Shown here: piece by piece, positions 41,936 to 51,352 of the stretch
Layout: each line of letters begins with the position of its first letter
Position numbering within the stretch: the stretch's first letter is position 1
Assembly: GCA_049976245.1 (NCBI GenBank)
Contig: JBMFIQ010000014.1
Location: forward strand, 1-59,459
Length of the DNA stretch: 59,459 bases
Direction: 5' to 3'
From: Microbacter sp049976245
GTDB lineage: Bacteria; Bacteroidota; Bacteroidia; Bacteroidales; Paludibacteraceae
The notes under the pieces: generated by a model
What the model was told of the DNA's origin: nothing
Database searches by the model: none
What the model saw: only the letters and a program-made list of their open reading frames with translations
Program-made: the position numbers and the translations under genes

Positions 41936-42508
41936 ATGGATATTGCGGAGAGAGGATCGATCATTTTAGGCGTTGACCCGGGAACAACGGTGATGGGTTA
42001 CGGATTGTTGCAAATTGTTCGTAATGAACCGGTGATGTTGGGCATGGGCGTCGTTGATTTAAAAAAAATCTCGAATCATTATGCCAAATTGCAACGTATT
42101 TTTGAACGAACCTTGTCGCTCATTGATGAATTTCATCCCGATCAGATGGCCATTGAAGCTCCATTTTACGGAAAAAACGTACAGTCGATGTTGAAGCTTG
42201 GAAGAGGGCAGGGAGTGGCCATGGCTGCTGCTTTGTACCGAAATTTATCCATTATGGAATATGCTCCGTTGAAAATCAAAATGGCCATTACCGGCAATGG
42301 GAATGCATCCAAGGAACAGGTAGCCGACATGCTGCGACGAATTTTACAAATCCCTCCTGACCAAATGCTAAGCCGACTTGACGCAACGGATGGATTGGCT
42401 GCTGCTTTGTGTCATTTCTATCAATCAAAAAGCCCCAAAAGTGAAAAACCCATTTCCGATTGGAAAGATTATGTGTCGAAAAACAAAGATAAATTGATAC
42501 AGCCCTGA
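41936..42508 (+). CDS. ruvC: Crossover junction endodeoxyribonuclease RuvC
   Basis: RuvC cuts Holliday junctions. The 190-residue protein has the RNase H-like fold and the acidic residues: D in ILGVDPGTTVMGYG (about residue 16), E in MAIEAPFYGKNVQSMLKLG (about 75), and the pair of Asp in LDATDGLAAALCH (about 150). ruvA and ruvB are not in this window. A 92-base gap with candidate promoter boxes separates it from the HD-domain gene. Confidence 0.95.
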   Translation: MDIAERGSIILGVDPGTTVMGYGLLQIVRNEPVMLGMGVVDLKKISNHYAKLQRIFERTLSLIDEFHPDQMAIEAPFYGKNVQSMLKLGRGQGVAMAAALYRNLSIMEYAPLKIKMAITGNGNASKEQVADMLRRILQIPPDQMLSRLDATDGLAAALCHFYQSKSPKSEKPISDWKDYVSKNKDKLIQP

Positions 42509-42564
42509 TTGTTTTTCTTATAAGATCTGCATCATGATGGGAATCATTATCTTTGGTTTTGCCG

Positions 42565-42572
42565 TATCTTTG
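42565..42572 (+). promoter_or_regulatory. -7 box TATCTTTG of the 7TM-HD gene
   Basis: A TAnnTTTG match 28 bases before the ATG at 42600. A second identical box lies at 42548-42555, so either could be used. Confidence 0.5.
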
Positions 42573-42599
42573 TCCTGATACTTGAATGATTAAAATGCA

Positions 42600-44657
42600 A
42601 TGAAGAAATCTCTTCTGACAGTCAAACGCGACATGGTGTCCAAGATAGTCCTCTTTGTATTGGCTATTGTGGTGATGGTGGCGCTTTTCCCGCGCGGGAA
42701 TCATTTTAATTATCATTATGCCGTTGGGAAGCCTTGGCACTACGGGCTTGTGACCGCTTCGTTTGATTTACCGGTGCAGAAAGATCCGCTTCAATTGCAA
42801 CGTGAACGCGACAGTGTGCTGCGTGCTTATGCTCCTTATTTTGAGATGAATGACACGTTGGTTCATGCCGAGCTTAAGTCGTTGCGAAACAACGATTTTG
42901 GACATCTTCCCGATGTGGCCGGCTACAAACATTATCTGGAACAGGCTTTAATAGATGTTTATAACAAAGGCATCATGAAGAGTGACGATTACGACAAGTT
43001 TAAGTCACAATATGGGTTTGTTCATATCATCAAATCAAAAGTAGCCGTCAAAGTATTTTTCAAAGATCTTTTTACGGTAACTTCTGCCTATGAGTTTATT
43101 GTCAATCATTTGCCTGATGGTTTCAAGAAAGATGACTTCATTTCGCTGAACATCAATCAGTACATTGTTCCTAACCTTCGATATGATTCGTTGGTTTCCA
43201 ATCAAACGCGACTAAATCTGTTAAGATCTGTGTCGGAAACATCCGGATTGGTTCAGGCAGGCGAACGCATCATTGACAGAGGAGACATTGTGACCGATTC
43301 GGCCTATCGTGTGCTTAATTCACTTCAACTGGCCAACAGCAACATGCATGAAACAAGCCGTCAGTCATGGCTAATGGTTGGAGGGGAGGCTTTGTTGGTT
43401 ACGTTGTTAATGTCGTTGCTTTTCTTGTACATCTATTTGTTTAGACGTCGTGAAATCTTTTCCCGATTTAAAAATGTGCTCTTCATCATTTTGATGATTG
43501 TGTTTATGGTTACGTTAACTTTCCTGATTGTTTCGTTGACCTCCCTCTCCATTTACATCATTCCTTTTGCATTGCTGCCGATTATTATCAACACGTTTTT
43601 TGATGCCCGATCAGCATTGTATGCACACATCATCACCGTATTGCTCATTTCGTTTGTTGTCCCTTCTTCGCCGTTTGTATTCATCATTTTGCAAATTACG
43701 GCCGGAATGACGGTGGTTTCAAGTTTACAGGACATGACGCAACGATCGCAATTGGTGAAAACCGCTGCGTTGATTTTTGTTACTTATTCAGTGGTCTATG
43801 TGGCCATTACGTTGATTCAGGATCAATCCTTTGGAAAAATTCAATGGATCAATTTTCTTTATTTTGGGTTGAATACACTGTTGCTGCTTTTTGCATATGC
43901 TTTTATTTACCTTATCGAGAAATCGTTCGGGTTTTTGTCCAACGTGACGCTCATTGAACTGTCCAATGTCAACAGTCCGCTGCTGGTGCAATTTTCCGAA
44001 CAGGCACCCGGCACTTTTCAACATTCCTTACAAGTTTCGAATTTAGCCACGGAGGCAGCTCAAAAAATCAATGCCAATAGTTTGTTGGTGCGTACGGGAG
44101 CATTGTATCACGACATCGGGAAAATGGCCAATCCAATGTACTTTATTGAAAATCAAACCAACGGCATGAATCCGTTGAATGAACTTTCAGATGAAGAAGC
44201 AGCCCAAATCATCATCAATCATGTCACTGACGGTGTTCGTATTGCCAGAAAATACAAATTGCCTTGGCAGATCATTCAATTTATCCGAACTCACCATGGC
44301 CGAAGTAAAGTAAAATATTTCTATATGCGTTGTCTTAAATGCAATCCCAATTCAACGGTTGATGAGCGCATTTTTACCTATCCGGGTCCGACACCCAGCT
44401 CCAAAGAAATGGCTGTTTTGATGATGGCCGATGCCGTGGAAGCCTCTTCCAGAACGCTGTCGGAATATACGGACGAAAGCATCGGGATATTGGTTGACAA
44501 CATCATCAGGGATCAGATGGTTGAAGGTGCTTTTCAGGATGCTCCAATCACGTTCAAAGACATTGAAACGGTGAAAAGTGTCTTCAAGGAGAAACTTCGC
44601 AACATGTATCATCATCGCATTGTTTATCCTTCATCTATCGAGCCGGAAGAAGATTAA
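42600..44657 (+). CDS. 7TM-HD membrane protein, probable cyclic-di-AMP phosphodiesterase (PgpH-like)
   Basis: The 685-residue protein has one N-terminal membrane segment (about 15-33), an extracytoplasmic 7TMR-HDED domain (to about 260), seven hydrophobic segments (about 265-465) and a cytoplasmic HD domain. HD residues are in APGTFQHSLQVSNLA, GALYHDIGKM and RTHHGRSKVKYFYM. PgpH proteins with this layout degrade c-di-AMP in Firmicutes; the same activity here is inferred. No diadenylate cyclase gene is visible in the window. Confidence 0.9.
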   Translation: MKKSLLTVKRDMVSKIVLFVLAIVVMVALFPRGNHFNYHYAVGKPWHYGLVTASFDLPVQKDPLQLQRERDSVLRAYAPYFEMNDTLVHAELKSLRNNDFGHLPDVAGYKHYLEQALIDVYNKGIMKSDDYDKFKSQYGFVHIIKSKVAVKVFFKDLFTVTSAYEFIVNHLPDGFKKDDFISLNINQYIVPNLRYDSLVSNQTRLNLLRSVSETSGLVQAGERIIDRGDIVTDSAYRVLNSLQLANSNMHETSRQSWLMVGGEALLVTLLMSLLFLYIYLFRRREIFSRFKNVLFIILMIVFMVTLTFLIVSLTSLSIYIIPFALLPIIINTFFDARSALYAHIITVLLISFVVPSSPFVFIILQITAGMTVVSSLQDMTQRSQLVKTAALIFVTYSVVYVAITLIQDQSFGKIQWINFLYFGLNTLLLLFAYAFIYLIEKSFGFLSNVTLIELSNVNSPLLVQFSEQAPGTFQHSLQVSNLATEAAQKINANSLLVRTGALYHDIGKMANPMYFIENQTNGMNPLNELSDEEAAQIIINHVTDGVRIARKYKLPWQIIQFIRTHHGRSKVKYFYMRCLKCNPNSTVDERIFTYPGPTPSSKEMAVLMMADAVEASSRTLSEYTDESIGILVDNIIRDQMVEGAFQDAPITFKDIETVKSVFKEKLRNMYHHRIVYPSSIEPEED

Positions 44658-44757
44658 AAGGTTTTGCTTGAGTTGAAGAAAGAACGATTTGCTTGATTAA
44701 ATGAAGACCATTTAAAATTGAACAAAGGAATAAATCATCCAATGAACTAAAAAAGGC

Positions 44758-44788
44758 AGAAAACAACGGTTCAAATGGCCGGTTTTCT
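44758..44788. terminator. Possible terminator between the 7TM-HD gene and sucD
   Basis: AGAAAAC with CGG (44758-44769) pairs with CCG and GTTTTCT (44779-44788). The T tract is poor, so the call is weak. Confidence 0.4.
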
Positions 44789-44832
44789 ACCCTTAGTTTT
44801 TTCATGAATGGTGATTTGGATGTTTAATGGGG

Positions 44833-45705
44833 TTAGTTGAAAAGCAATTTTTTTAACAAGGAAGGAATTTCGTCGGGACGTCGTGCCACAGGCACTCCAA
44901 CAGATTGGAATGCAGCAATCTTTTCTTCGGCCGTGCCGTTCCCACTCGAAATAATGGCGCCTGCATGTCCCATGCGTTTCCCTTCGGGAGCTGTTTGCCC
45001 CGCAATAAAAGCCACCACAGGTTTTGTTACGTGATCATGAATGTATTGTGCAGCTTTTTCTTCGGCATCACCACCGATTTCGCCAATAAGGACAATGCCT
45101 TTGGTCTCAGGGTCGTCCTGAAACAGTCGAAGCATTTCCTGAAAATACAATCCCACCACAGGATCACCTCCGATACCAACACAGGTGCTTTGTCCAAGTC
45201 CTTGGTTGGTAAGTTGATAAACCATTTCGTAGGTTAATGTTCCACTACGACTCATCAAGCCAATTGGCCCTTTTTGAAAGATGTTGCCCGGCAGAATCCC
45301 TACCAAGGCTTCATCGGGAGAAATCAATCCAGGACAATTGGGACCAATCAGTTTTGTGCCTTTTTTGTGTAAATAAGGCATCACCTTGACCATGTCGAGC
45401 GTAGGAATTCCCTCGGAAATGGCAATGATCAATTCAATGCCCGCTTCGGCTGCTTCGAGGATGGCGTCGGCCGCTAGCGAAGCAGGGACAAAAATAATGG
45501 AAGTGTTGGCTGCGGTTTCCTTTACTGCTGCCTCAACGGTATTGAAAACAGGGGTGTCATCAATCATCTGACCCCCTTTCCCGGGTGAAACACCGCCCAC
45601 AACACGGGTGCCGTATTCTTTCATTTTGGCAGCATGAAAACTGCCATCTCTTCCTGTAATGCCTTGAACAATCAATTTTGTGTTTTTATTTACTAAAATG
45701 CTCAT
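44833..45705 (-). CDS. sucD: Succinate--CoA ligase (ADP-forming) alpha subunit
   Basis: SucD carries the phospho-histidine and CoA site of succinyl-CoA synthetase in the TCA cycle. The 290-residue protein has the CoA-binding start NKNTKLIVQGITGRDGSFHAAKM, LIGPNCPGLISP, SRSGTLTYE, and the active His in GKRMGHAGAIISSGNG (about 246). It follows sucC by 24 bases, and together they form the heterodimer. Confidence 0.97.
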   Translation of the reverse strand: MSILVNKNTKLIVQGITGRDGSFHAAKMKEYGTRVVGGVSPGKGGQMIDDTPVFNTVEAAVKETAANTSIIFVPASLAADAILEAAEAGIELIIAISEGIPTLDMVKVMPYLHKKGTKLIGPNCPGLISPDEALVGILPGNIFQKGPIGLMSRSGTLTYEMVYQLTNQGLGQSTCVGIGGDPVVGLYFQEMLRLFQDDPETKGIVLIGEIGGDAEEKAAQYIHDHVTKPVVAFIAGQTAPEGKRMGHAGAIISSGNGTAEEKIAAFQSVGVPVARRPDEIPSLLKKLLFN

Positions 45706-45729
45706 GATGAAAATCTTTTGAATGGTGAA

Positions 45730-46905
45730 TTAATTGGAAACGGGAAATGATGGTGGAGTTTCTTTGGCACAATCTTTACAAAGTGCAATGGCTTTTTGTG
45801 CTGCTTCCGACATGCTTTCGACCACTGTCAGATTGGTGCCTTGTTGAATGATGTCAAGTCCTTTTTTAGCATTGGTACCTGCCAGACGTACCACAATCGG
45901 AATCTCAATTTGCATGGTGTTCAAAGCCGTAATGAGACCGCGAGCCACGTCGTCGCAGCGTGTTATGCCTCCAAAAATATTGATCATGACAACTTTCACA
46001 TGCTTGTCGGCAAGGAGTAAAGTCATGGCGTCAATCACTTTCTGAGGATTGGAACTGCCGCCAATGTCCAGAAAATTGGCAGGTTGACCTCCGTAATATT
46101 TAATCAGATCCATGGTGGCCATGGCAAGTCCGGCTCCATTCACCATGCAGCCAATGGTTCCATCCAATCGGATGTAGGTTAATCCCTTTTCTTTGGCGTC
46201 CAACTCTTTTTGTTCGTCTTCGGAAGGCTCGTTGAGTACGGCGATATCCGGATGACGATAAAGGGCGTTGTCGTCAAAATTTATTTTCCCGTCAAGAGCT
46301 AACAAAGAGCCTTGATCGGTCAAGACAAGCGGATTGATTTCGGCCAGTGAAGCATCGGTATCATTGAAAAGCCGATAAAGTTTTTGAAACAAATCAACGG
46401 CTTGTTTCACCACGTTGAAATCGTCGAAAAGAGCAAATGCAATTTTGCGCGCCATGAACGGCGTCATCCCAAGATCAGCATCGATCGGAAATTTGAGAAT
46501 GGCTTCAGGAGAGTTTTTGGCGACTTCTTCAATTTCGACGCCTCCTTCTTTGCTGACCATAAATATGACGGACTTCGTTTTGCGGTCAATGGTCAGTCCA
46601 ACATAAAATTCAGCACTAAACTTCACCCCTTGAGCAACTAAAACTTTTTCCACACGGAAGCCTTTGATCTCCATGCCCAGAATTTGATTGGCAGCTTGTG
46701 TGGCTTCGTTAATGGTTCGTGCTAATTTGACACCGCCGGCTTTTCCTCGTCCGCCGGTGAGCACTTGGGCTTTTACCACGACGGGTAATCCCAGTTTTTC
46801 TGTTGCAGCCGTGACTTCATCAGGTGTAAAACAGAGCATTTCACGTGTGACCGGAATGGCATAATGTGAAAAAATTTCCTTCGCTTGAAATTCGTGAATC
46901 TTCAT
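45730..46905 (-). CDS. sucC: Succinate--CoA ligase (ADP-forming) beta subunit
   Basis: SucC supplies the ATP-grasp nucleotide site and succinate site. The 391-residue protein has MKIHEFQAKEIFSHYAIPV, VVKAQVLTGGRGKAGGVKLA, LAEINPLVLT, DGTIGCMVNGAGLAMATMDLIK, GGQPANFLDIGGSS and INIFGGITRCDDVA. It is the first gene of a sucCD pair, with a -7 box about 90 bases upstream. Confidence 0.97.
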   Translation of the reverse strand: MKIHEFQAKEIFSHYAIPVTREMLCFTPDEVTAATEKLGLPVVVKAQVLTGGRGKAGGVKLARTINEATQAANQILGMEIKGFRVEKVLVAQGVKFSAEFYVGLTIDRKTKSVIFMVSKEGGVEIEEVAKNSPEAILKFPIDADLGMTPFMARKIAFALFDDFNVVKQAVDLFQKLYRLFNDTDASLAEINPLVLTDQGSLLALDGKINFDDNALYRHPDIAVLNEPSEDEQKELDAKEKGLTYIRLDGTIGCMVNGAGLAMATMDLIKYYGGQPANFLDIGGSSNPQKVIDAMTLLLADKHVKVVMINIFGGITRCDDVARGLITALNTMQIEIPIVVRLAGTNAKKGLDIIQQGTNLTVVESMSEAAQKAIALCKDCAKETPPSFPVSN

Positions 46906-46995
46906 TCGATCAAGAAGTTAATGGTTGTACGTTTTTCAATGGTTGAGCTCTTTTTTCGTTCATGAAACGTTTTACAGTGGCTCTTGACTGCTTGT

Positions 46996-47003
46996 CAAAG
47001 ATA
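46996..47003 (-). promoter_or_regulatory. -7 box TATCTTTG of sucCD
   Basis: A TAnnTTTG match about 91 bases before sucC. The remaining divergent gap to ileS (47004-47259) shows only a small AAGAAG/CTTCTT hairpin at 47115-47130 and no T-box-like leader. Confidence 0.55.
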
Positions 47004-47259
47004 TGAATTCTTTGATTAGCTTGTTATTTTTGGAAAAAATATTTGATTAAAATGCAAATGTCAGGTTACTTCTCATTGTCAATAAACATTATTGGGTAAA
47101 TCTTTTAAATCGACAAGAAGATGACTTCTTCTACACAACATGATGATTGGTCGAATTTTGTTAGTTTTAAATGTTCTTATGATGCAGCTTACGCAAGCGC
47201 ATAAATGGCTAATTGGGCATCTGTCAACCGGTAAATAAAAGAATCTCATGAAAAATGAG

Positions 47260-47267
47260 TAACTTTG
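47260..47267 (+). promoter_or_regulatory. -7 box TAACTTTG of ileS
   Basis: A TAnnTTTG match 64 bases before the ileS ATG. Confidence 0.5.
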
Positions 47268-47330
47268 TAGCAATTTTTTTGAAGCCAAAAGAAAAATACA
47301 TTTTGTTGGTTGTCATGTAATTAAAAGATT

Positions 47331-50300
47331 ATGAGTAAAAAATTTGCTGAACATGCTGCTTTTGATTTAGCTCAAATCAATCAGGATATTTTGAAAAAGT
47401 GGGATGAAGAAGATGTTTTTCACCGGAGCTTGGAAATCAGGAAGGGAAGTCCGACGTTTGTTTTTTATGAAGGTCCACCTTCGGCCAATGGGATGCCGGG
47501 GATCCATCATGTGATGGCGCGTACCATCAAAGATATTTTCTGCCGATATAAAACAATGAAAGGATTTTATGTGGAACGAAAAGCCGGATGGGACACACAC
47601 GGATTGCCTGTTGAGCTTGGAGTTGAAAAGCGGCTTGGCATTACCAAAGAAGATATCGGTAAAAAAGTTTCGGTGGAAGCTTACAATGCAGCCTGTCGCA
47701 AGGATGTGATGCAATATACCAAAGAATGGGAAGATTTGACCCGCAAAATGGGTTATTGGGTTGACATGAAGCATCCTTACATCACTTATGACAATCATTA
47801 CATAGAAACATTGTGGTTTTTGTTGAAAAAACTTTATGACAAAGGCTATCTCTACAAAGGGTACACCATACAACCATATTCGCCGGCAGCAGGGACGGGA
47901 TTAAGCACGCATGAATTGAATCAACCCGGATGTTATCGCGATGTTAAAGACACAACCTGTGTTGCTCAGTTCAAAATTAAACATCCGATGCAAGGCTGGA
48001 ACGAATGGGGGAATGCCTATTTTCTGGCTTGGACCACGACTCCTTGGACGTTGCCTTCCAACACGGCTTTGTGCGTTGGACCTTCCATTACTTATGTGGC
48101 TGTGCAATCCTACAATCCTTATAGCGGTGCGCCGACAACTTATGTGCTGGCAAAGGATCTTTTGTATGCTCATTTTAACCAAAAGGCAGAATCAATGCCC
48201 CTGGATGCGTATCATCCTAACGATAAATTAATTCCTTTTCGGGTCATTGGTGAATACCGTGGAAGTGAGCTTGTAGGATTGGAATATGAACAGTTGATTC
48301 CCTTTGTGAAAATGGAGAACAATGCATTCCGAGTGATTTCCGGAGACTTTGTGACAACGGAAGACGGGACGGGCATTGTTCACATTGCACCAACATTTGG
48401 GGCTGACGATGATCGGGTAGCCAAAATTCATGGCATTGCCCCGTTGCTCATGATTGATAAAAACGGCAATCAGCGTCCGATGGTCGATTTGACTGGAAAG
48501 TTTTTTGCTTTGGAAGATCTCGATCCCGATTTTATTGCCACTTATGTCAATGTGCCTCTTTATAAAGAATATGCTGGTCGTTACGTAAAAAACAGTTATG
48601 ATGACTCGCTGACCGATGAATCTGCTTCATTGGACATTGATTTGTCGGTGATGCTCAAACAACAAGGGTTGGCGTTCAAAATCGAAAAACATACGCACAG
48701 TTATCCTCATTGCTGGAGAACCGACAAACCGGTTTTGTACTATCCGCTCGACAGTTGGTTTATTCGTACCACAGCATGTAGGGAACGAATGATTGAATTG
48801 AACGAAACGATCAATTGGAAACCACAATCTACCGGTAGCGGACGATTTGGAAAATGGCTTGAAAACCTTCAAGATTGGAATTTGTCGCGAAGCCGCTTCT
48901 GGGGAACTCCGTTGCCTATTTGGCGAACGGAAGACGGGACGGAAGAGAAATGCATCGGTTCACTCGAAGAACTTTATGTGGAAATTGAACGCTCGGTTAA
49001 TGCGGGCATTGCTCAATCAAATCCGTTGAAAGAAAAAGGCTTTGTTCCGGGCGATTTTTCGAAAGATAATTACGAAAAAATTGATTTACATCGTCCTTAT
49101 GTAGACGATATCATGCTTGTTTCCGATTCGGGGAAACCGATGAAACGAGAAACCGATTTGATTGATGTGTGGTTTGATTCGGGGGCAATGCCTTATGCTC
49201 AAGTGCATTATCCGTTTGAAAATCTGTCGGCCATTGATGATAAGATTGCTTTCCCCGCTGATTTTATTGCCGAAGGGGTTGACCAAACCCGCGGTTGGTT
49301 TTTTACCCTTCATGCCATTGCCACCATGGCTTTTGATAATGTTGCTTTTAAAGCGGTTGTTTCAAACGGCTTGGTGCTTGACAAAAACGGCAACAAGATG
49401 TCCAAACGACTTGGCAATGCCGTTGATCCTTTTGCAACCATTCAACAATACGGATCGGATCCGTTGCGATGGTACATGATTACCAATGCTTCGCCTTGGG
49501 ACAACCTGAAATTTGACATAGATGGGGTGGAAGAGGTGAAACGAAAGTTTTTCGGAACACTCTATAATACTTATGCTTTCTTTGCCTTATATGCCAATGT
49601 GGACGGATTCACCAATCAAGAAGCCGAAATTACGTTCGAACAACGTCCTGAAATTGATCGATGGATCCTTTCCCTTCTTAATTCCTTAGTGGCTGAAGTC
49701 AATCTTTTTTACAACACTTATGAGCCTACACGTGCCGGACGTGCCATTGCTGAATTTGTCAACGATCATTTGAGCAACTGGTATGTGCGCCTTAATAGAA
49801 AACGGTTTTGGGGCGCCAAATACGATGCCGATAAAATTTCGGCTTATCAAACCTTGTATCAGTCGTTGGAAACCGTTGCACGTCTGATGGCGCCCATTGC
49901 GCCTTTTTATGCCGATCGGTTGTATTTGGATTTGGTTACGGTCACCGGGAAAGGCAATCAGGTGTCAGTGCATCTTGAACAGTTTCCCGAATCGAATCCT
50001 GCATGCATCGATCAGTCATTGGAAGAACGCATGGAGATGGCTCAAACCATTTCGTCCATGGTGTTGGCGTTGCGTAAAAAAGTGAATATCAAAGTTCGAC
50101 AACCTCTTGCAGTCATTTTGCTCCCAATCAGCGATGCTCACTTGCGTGACCAGATTGAATCGGTTCAATCGCTCATCCTGAATGAAACCAATGTGAAAGA
50201 GATGCGTTTTGTGGACAATACATCAAGCATATTGATTAAAAAGATCAAACCTGATTTTAAGCAGTTAGGTCCACGATTTGGGAAAATCATGAAATCACTA

Positions 50301-50756
50301 TCCAATGCATTGACTTCCATGTCGCAAGATGAAATTGCCCTGTTTGAACAAAATGGTTCGTTTGCTTTTACGATCGACGGGCAAGAAGCTGTGGTGACCC
50401 TTTCCGATGTGGAAATCATCTCCGAGGATATTCCGGGCTGGCTTGTTGCCAATAATGGGAAATTAACGGTTGCGTTGGATATTTCACTCACCGATCCGCT
50501 CGTGCAGGAAGGATTGGCACGCGAACTGGTGAATCGTATTCAGAATCTGCGTAAAACCAAAGGCTTTGAAATCACCGATCGCATTGAAATCAACATCCAA
50601 CACGATGAGGCTATTGAGATGGCTGTCAACCAGTTTGCCGATTACATTAAAGGACAGACCTTGGCCAATCAAATTCTCTTTGTCTCCTCAATGACAGATG
50701 CTGATGAAATCGAAATTGATGAAAATAAGGTTATTGTGGAAATTAAAAAAGCCTAA
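47331..50756 (+). CDS. ileS: Isoleucine--tRNA ligase
   Basis: IleS charges tRNA-Ile. At 1141 residues it belongs to the longer form of the enzyme. The class I HIGH-type motif is PSANGMPGIHH (about 51-61) and the KMSKS-type motif is NKMSKRLGNAVDPF (about 690). The CP1 editing domain lies between them, with TTTPWTLPSNTAL and GTGIVHIAPTFGADD. The anticodon-binding and C-terminal parts follow. No T-box is visible upstream. The next gene, a DksA-like protein, begins 94 bases downstream, a pairing I have seen described for Bacteroidota. Confidence 0.97.
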   Translation: MSKKFAEHAAFDLAQINQDILKKWDEEDVFHRSLEIRKGSPTFVFYEGPPSANGMPGIHHVMARTIKDIFCRYKTMKGFYVERKAGWDTHGLPVELGVEKRLGITKEDIGKKVSVEAYNAACRKDVMQYTKEWEDLTRKMGYWVDMKHPYITYDNHYIETLWFLLKKLYDKGYLYKGYTIQPYSPAAGTGLSTHELNQPGCYRDVKDTTCVAQFKIKHPMQGWNEWGNAYFLAWTTTPWTLPSNTALCVGPSITYVAVQSYNPYSGAPTTYVLAKDLLYAHFNQKAESMPLDAYHPNDKLIPFRVIGEYRGSELVGLEYEQLIPFVKMENNAFRVISGDFVTTEDGTGIVHIAPTFGADDDRVAKIHGIAPLLMIDKNGNQRPMVDLTGKFFALEDLDPDFIATYVNVPLYKEYAGRYVKNSYDDSLTDESASLDIDLSVMLKQQGLAFKIEKHTHSYPHCWRTDKPVLYYPLDSWFIRTTACRERMIELNETINWKPQSTGSGRFGKWLENLQDWNLSRSRFWGTPLPIWRTEDGTEEKCIGSLEELYVEIERSVNAGIAQSNPLKEKGFVPGDFSKDNYEKIDLHRPYVDDIMLVSDSGKPMKRETDLIDVWFDSGAMPYAQVHYPFENLSAIDDKIAFPADFIAEGVDQTRGWFFTLHAIATMAFDNVAFKAVVSNGLVLDKNGNKMSKRLGNAVDPFATIQQYGSDPLRWYMITNASPWDNLKFDIDGVEEVKRKFFGTLYNTYAFFALYANVDGFTNQEAEITFEQRPEIDRWILSLLNSLVAEVNLFYNTYEPTRAGRAIAEFVNDHLSNWYVRLNRKRFWGAKYDADKISAYQTLYQSLETVARLMAPIAPFYADRLYLDLVTVTGKGNQVSVHLEQFPESNPACIDQSLEERMEMAQTISSMVLALRKKVNIKVRQPLAVILLPISDAHLRDQIESVQSLILNETNVKEMRFVDNTSSILIKKIKPDFKQLGPRFGKIMKSLSNALTSMSQDEIALFEQNGSFAFTIDGQEAVVTLSDVEIISEDIPGWLVANNGKLTVALDISLTDPLVQEGLARELVNRIQNLRKTKGFEITDRIEINIQHDEAIEMAVNQFADYIKGQTLANQILFVSSMTDADEIEIDENKVIVEIKKA

Positions 50757-50850
50757 AAAACAATTAATGTTAAATATAGCAAAAAACGACGTTTTGTCTG
50801 TTTGATTAGCTAATTTAGCAGTCCCAAATAACGAATTAAAAAGGTTTATT

Positions 50851-51228
50851 ATGCCGGAAAAAACAAGATATTCGGATGCGGAATTGGAAGAATTCAAGGC
50901 GCTGATATTAGAAAAACTTGAAAAAGCAGAGCGCGATTATGAATTGCTTAAGCTGAGCCTAACCAACATGGATGGGAATGATACCACCGATACATCGCCC
51001 ACATTCAAAGTGTTGGAAGAAGGGGCTTCCACATTGTCAAAAGAAGAAGCAGGCCGTTTGGCTCAACGTCAAATGAAATTTATACAACATTTGCAGGCTG
51101 CGTTGGTTCGTATCGAAAACAAAACGTACGGAATTTGTCGTGAAACAGGCAAATTGATTCCAAAAGAACGGCTAAGAGCAGTTCCTCATGCAACGTTAAG
51201 CATTGAAGCCAAATCATCCGGGAAATAA
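50851..51228 (+). CDS. TraR/DksA-family protein without zinc ligands
   Basis: The 125-residue protein has an N-terminal helical hairpin (about 1-85) and a C-terminal DksA/TraR-type globular end, YGICRETGKLIPKERLRAVPH (about 96 onward). Of the four zinc cysteines only the first is kept (GIC). The others read Thr, Ser and Ala/Lys (RETG, ATLSIEAK), so no C4 zinc finger can form. DksA relatives bind RNA polymerase through its secondary channel; whether this one does is inferred. It is followed by a good terminator. Confidence 0.88.
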   Translation: MPEKTRYSDAELEEFKALILEKLEKAERDYELLKLSLTNMDGNDTTDTSPTFKVLEEGASTLSKEEAGRLAQRQMKFIQHLQAALVRIENKTYGICRETGKLIPKERLRAVPHATLSIEAKSSGK

Positions 51229-51249
51229 AACAAACACACTACAATTAGA

Positions 51250-51297
51250 ATGCGGCAGGCGATGTGTGGAAATCCTCGTTTGCCGTATTTTTGTTTT
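51250..51297 (+). terminator. Intrinsic terminator of the DksA-like gene
   Basis: CGGCAGGCG (51253-51261) pairs with CGTTTGCCG (51277-51285), including two G-T pairs, followed by TATTTTTGTTTT. The same T-rich run contains a TATTTTTG (51286-51293) that could act as a -7 box for hisF. Confidence 0.75.
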
Positions 51298-51352
51298 AAT
51301 CGGGTTATCGAAGTGGTGGTAATGCTTGGTTTCTCAGTAAATCATACAGGTT

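Noticed and set aside
46906..47330. T-box or other aminoacylation-sensing leader upstream of ileS
   Set aside because: No T-box core sequence or antiterminator is visible, and such leaders are typical of Firmicutes.
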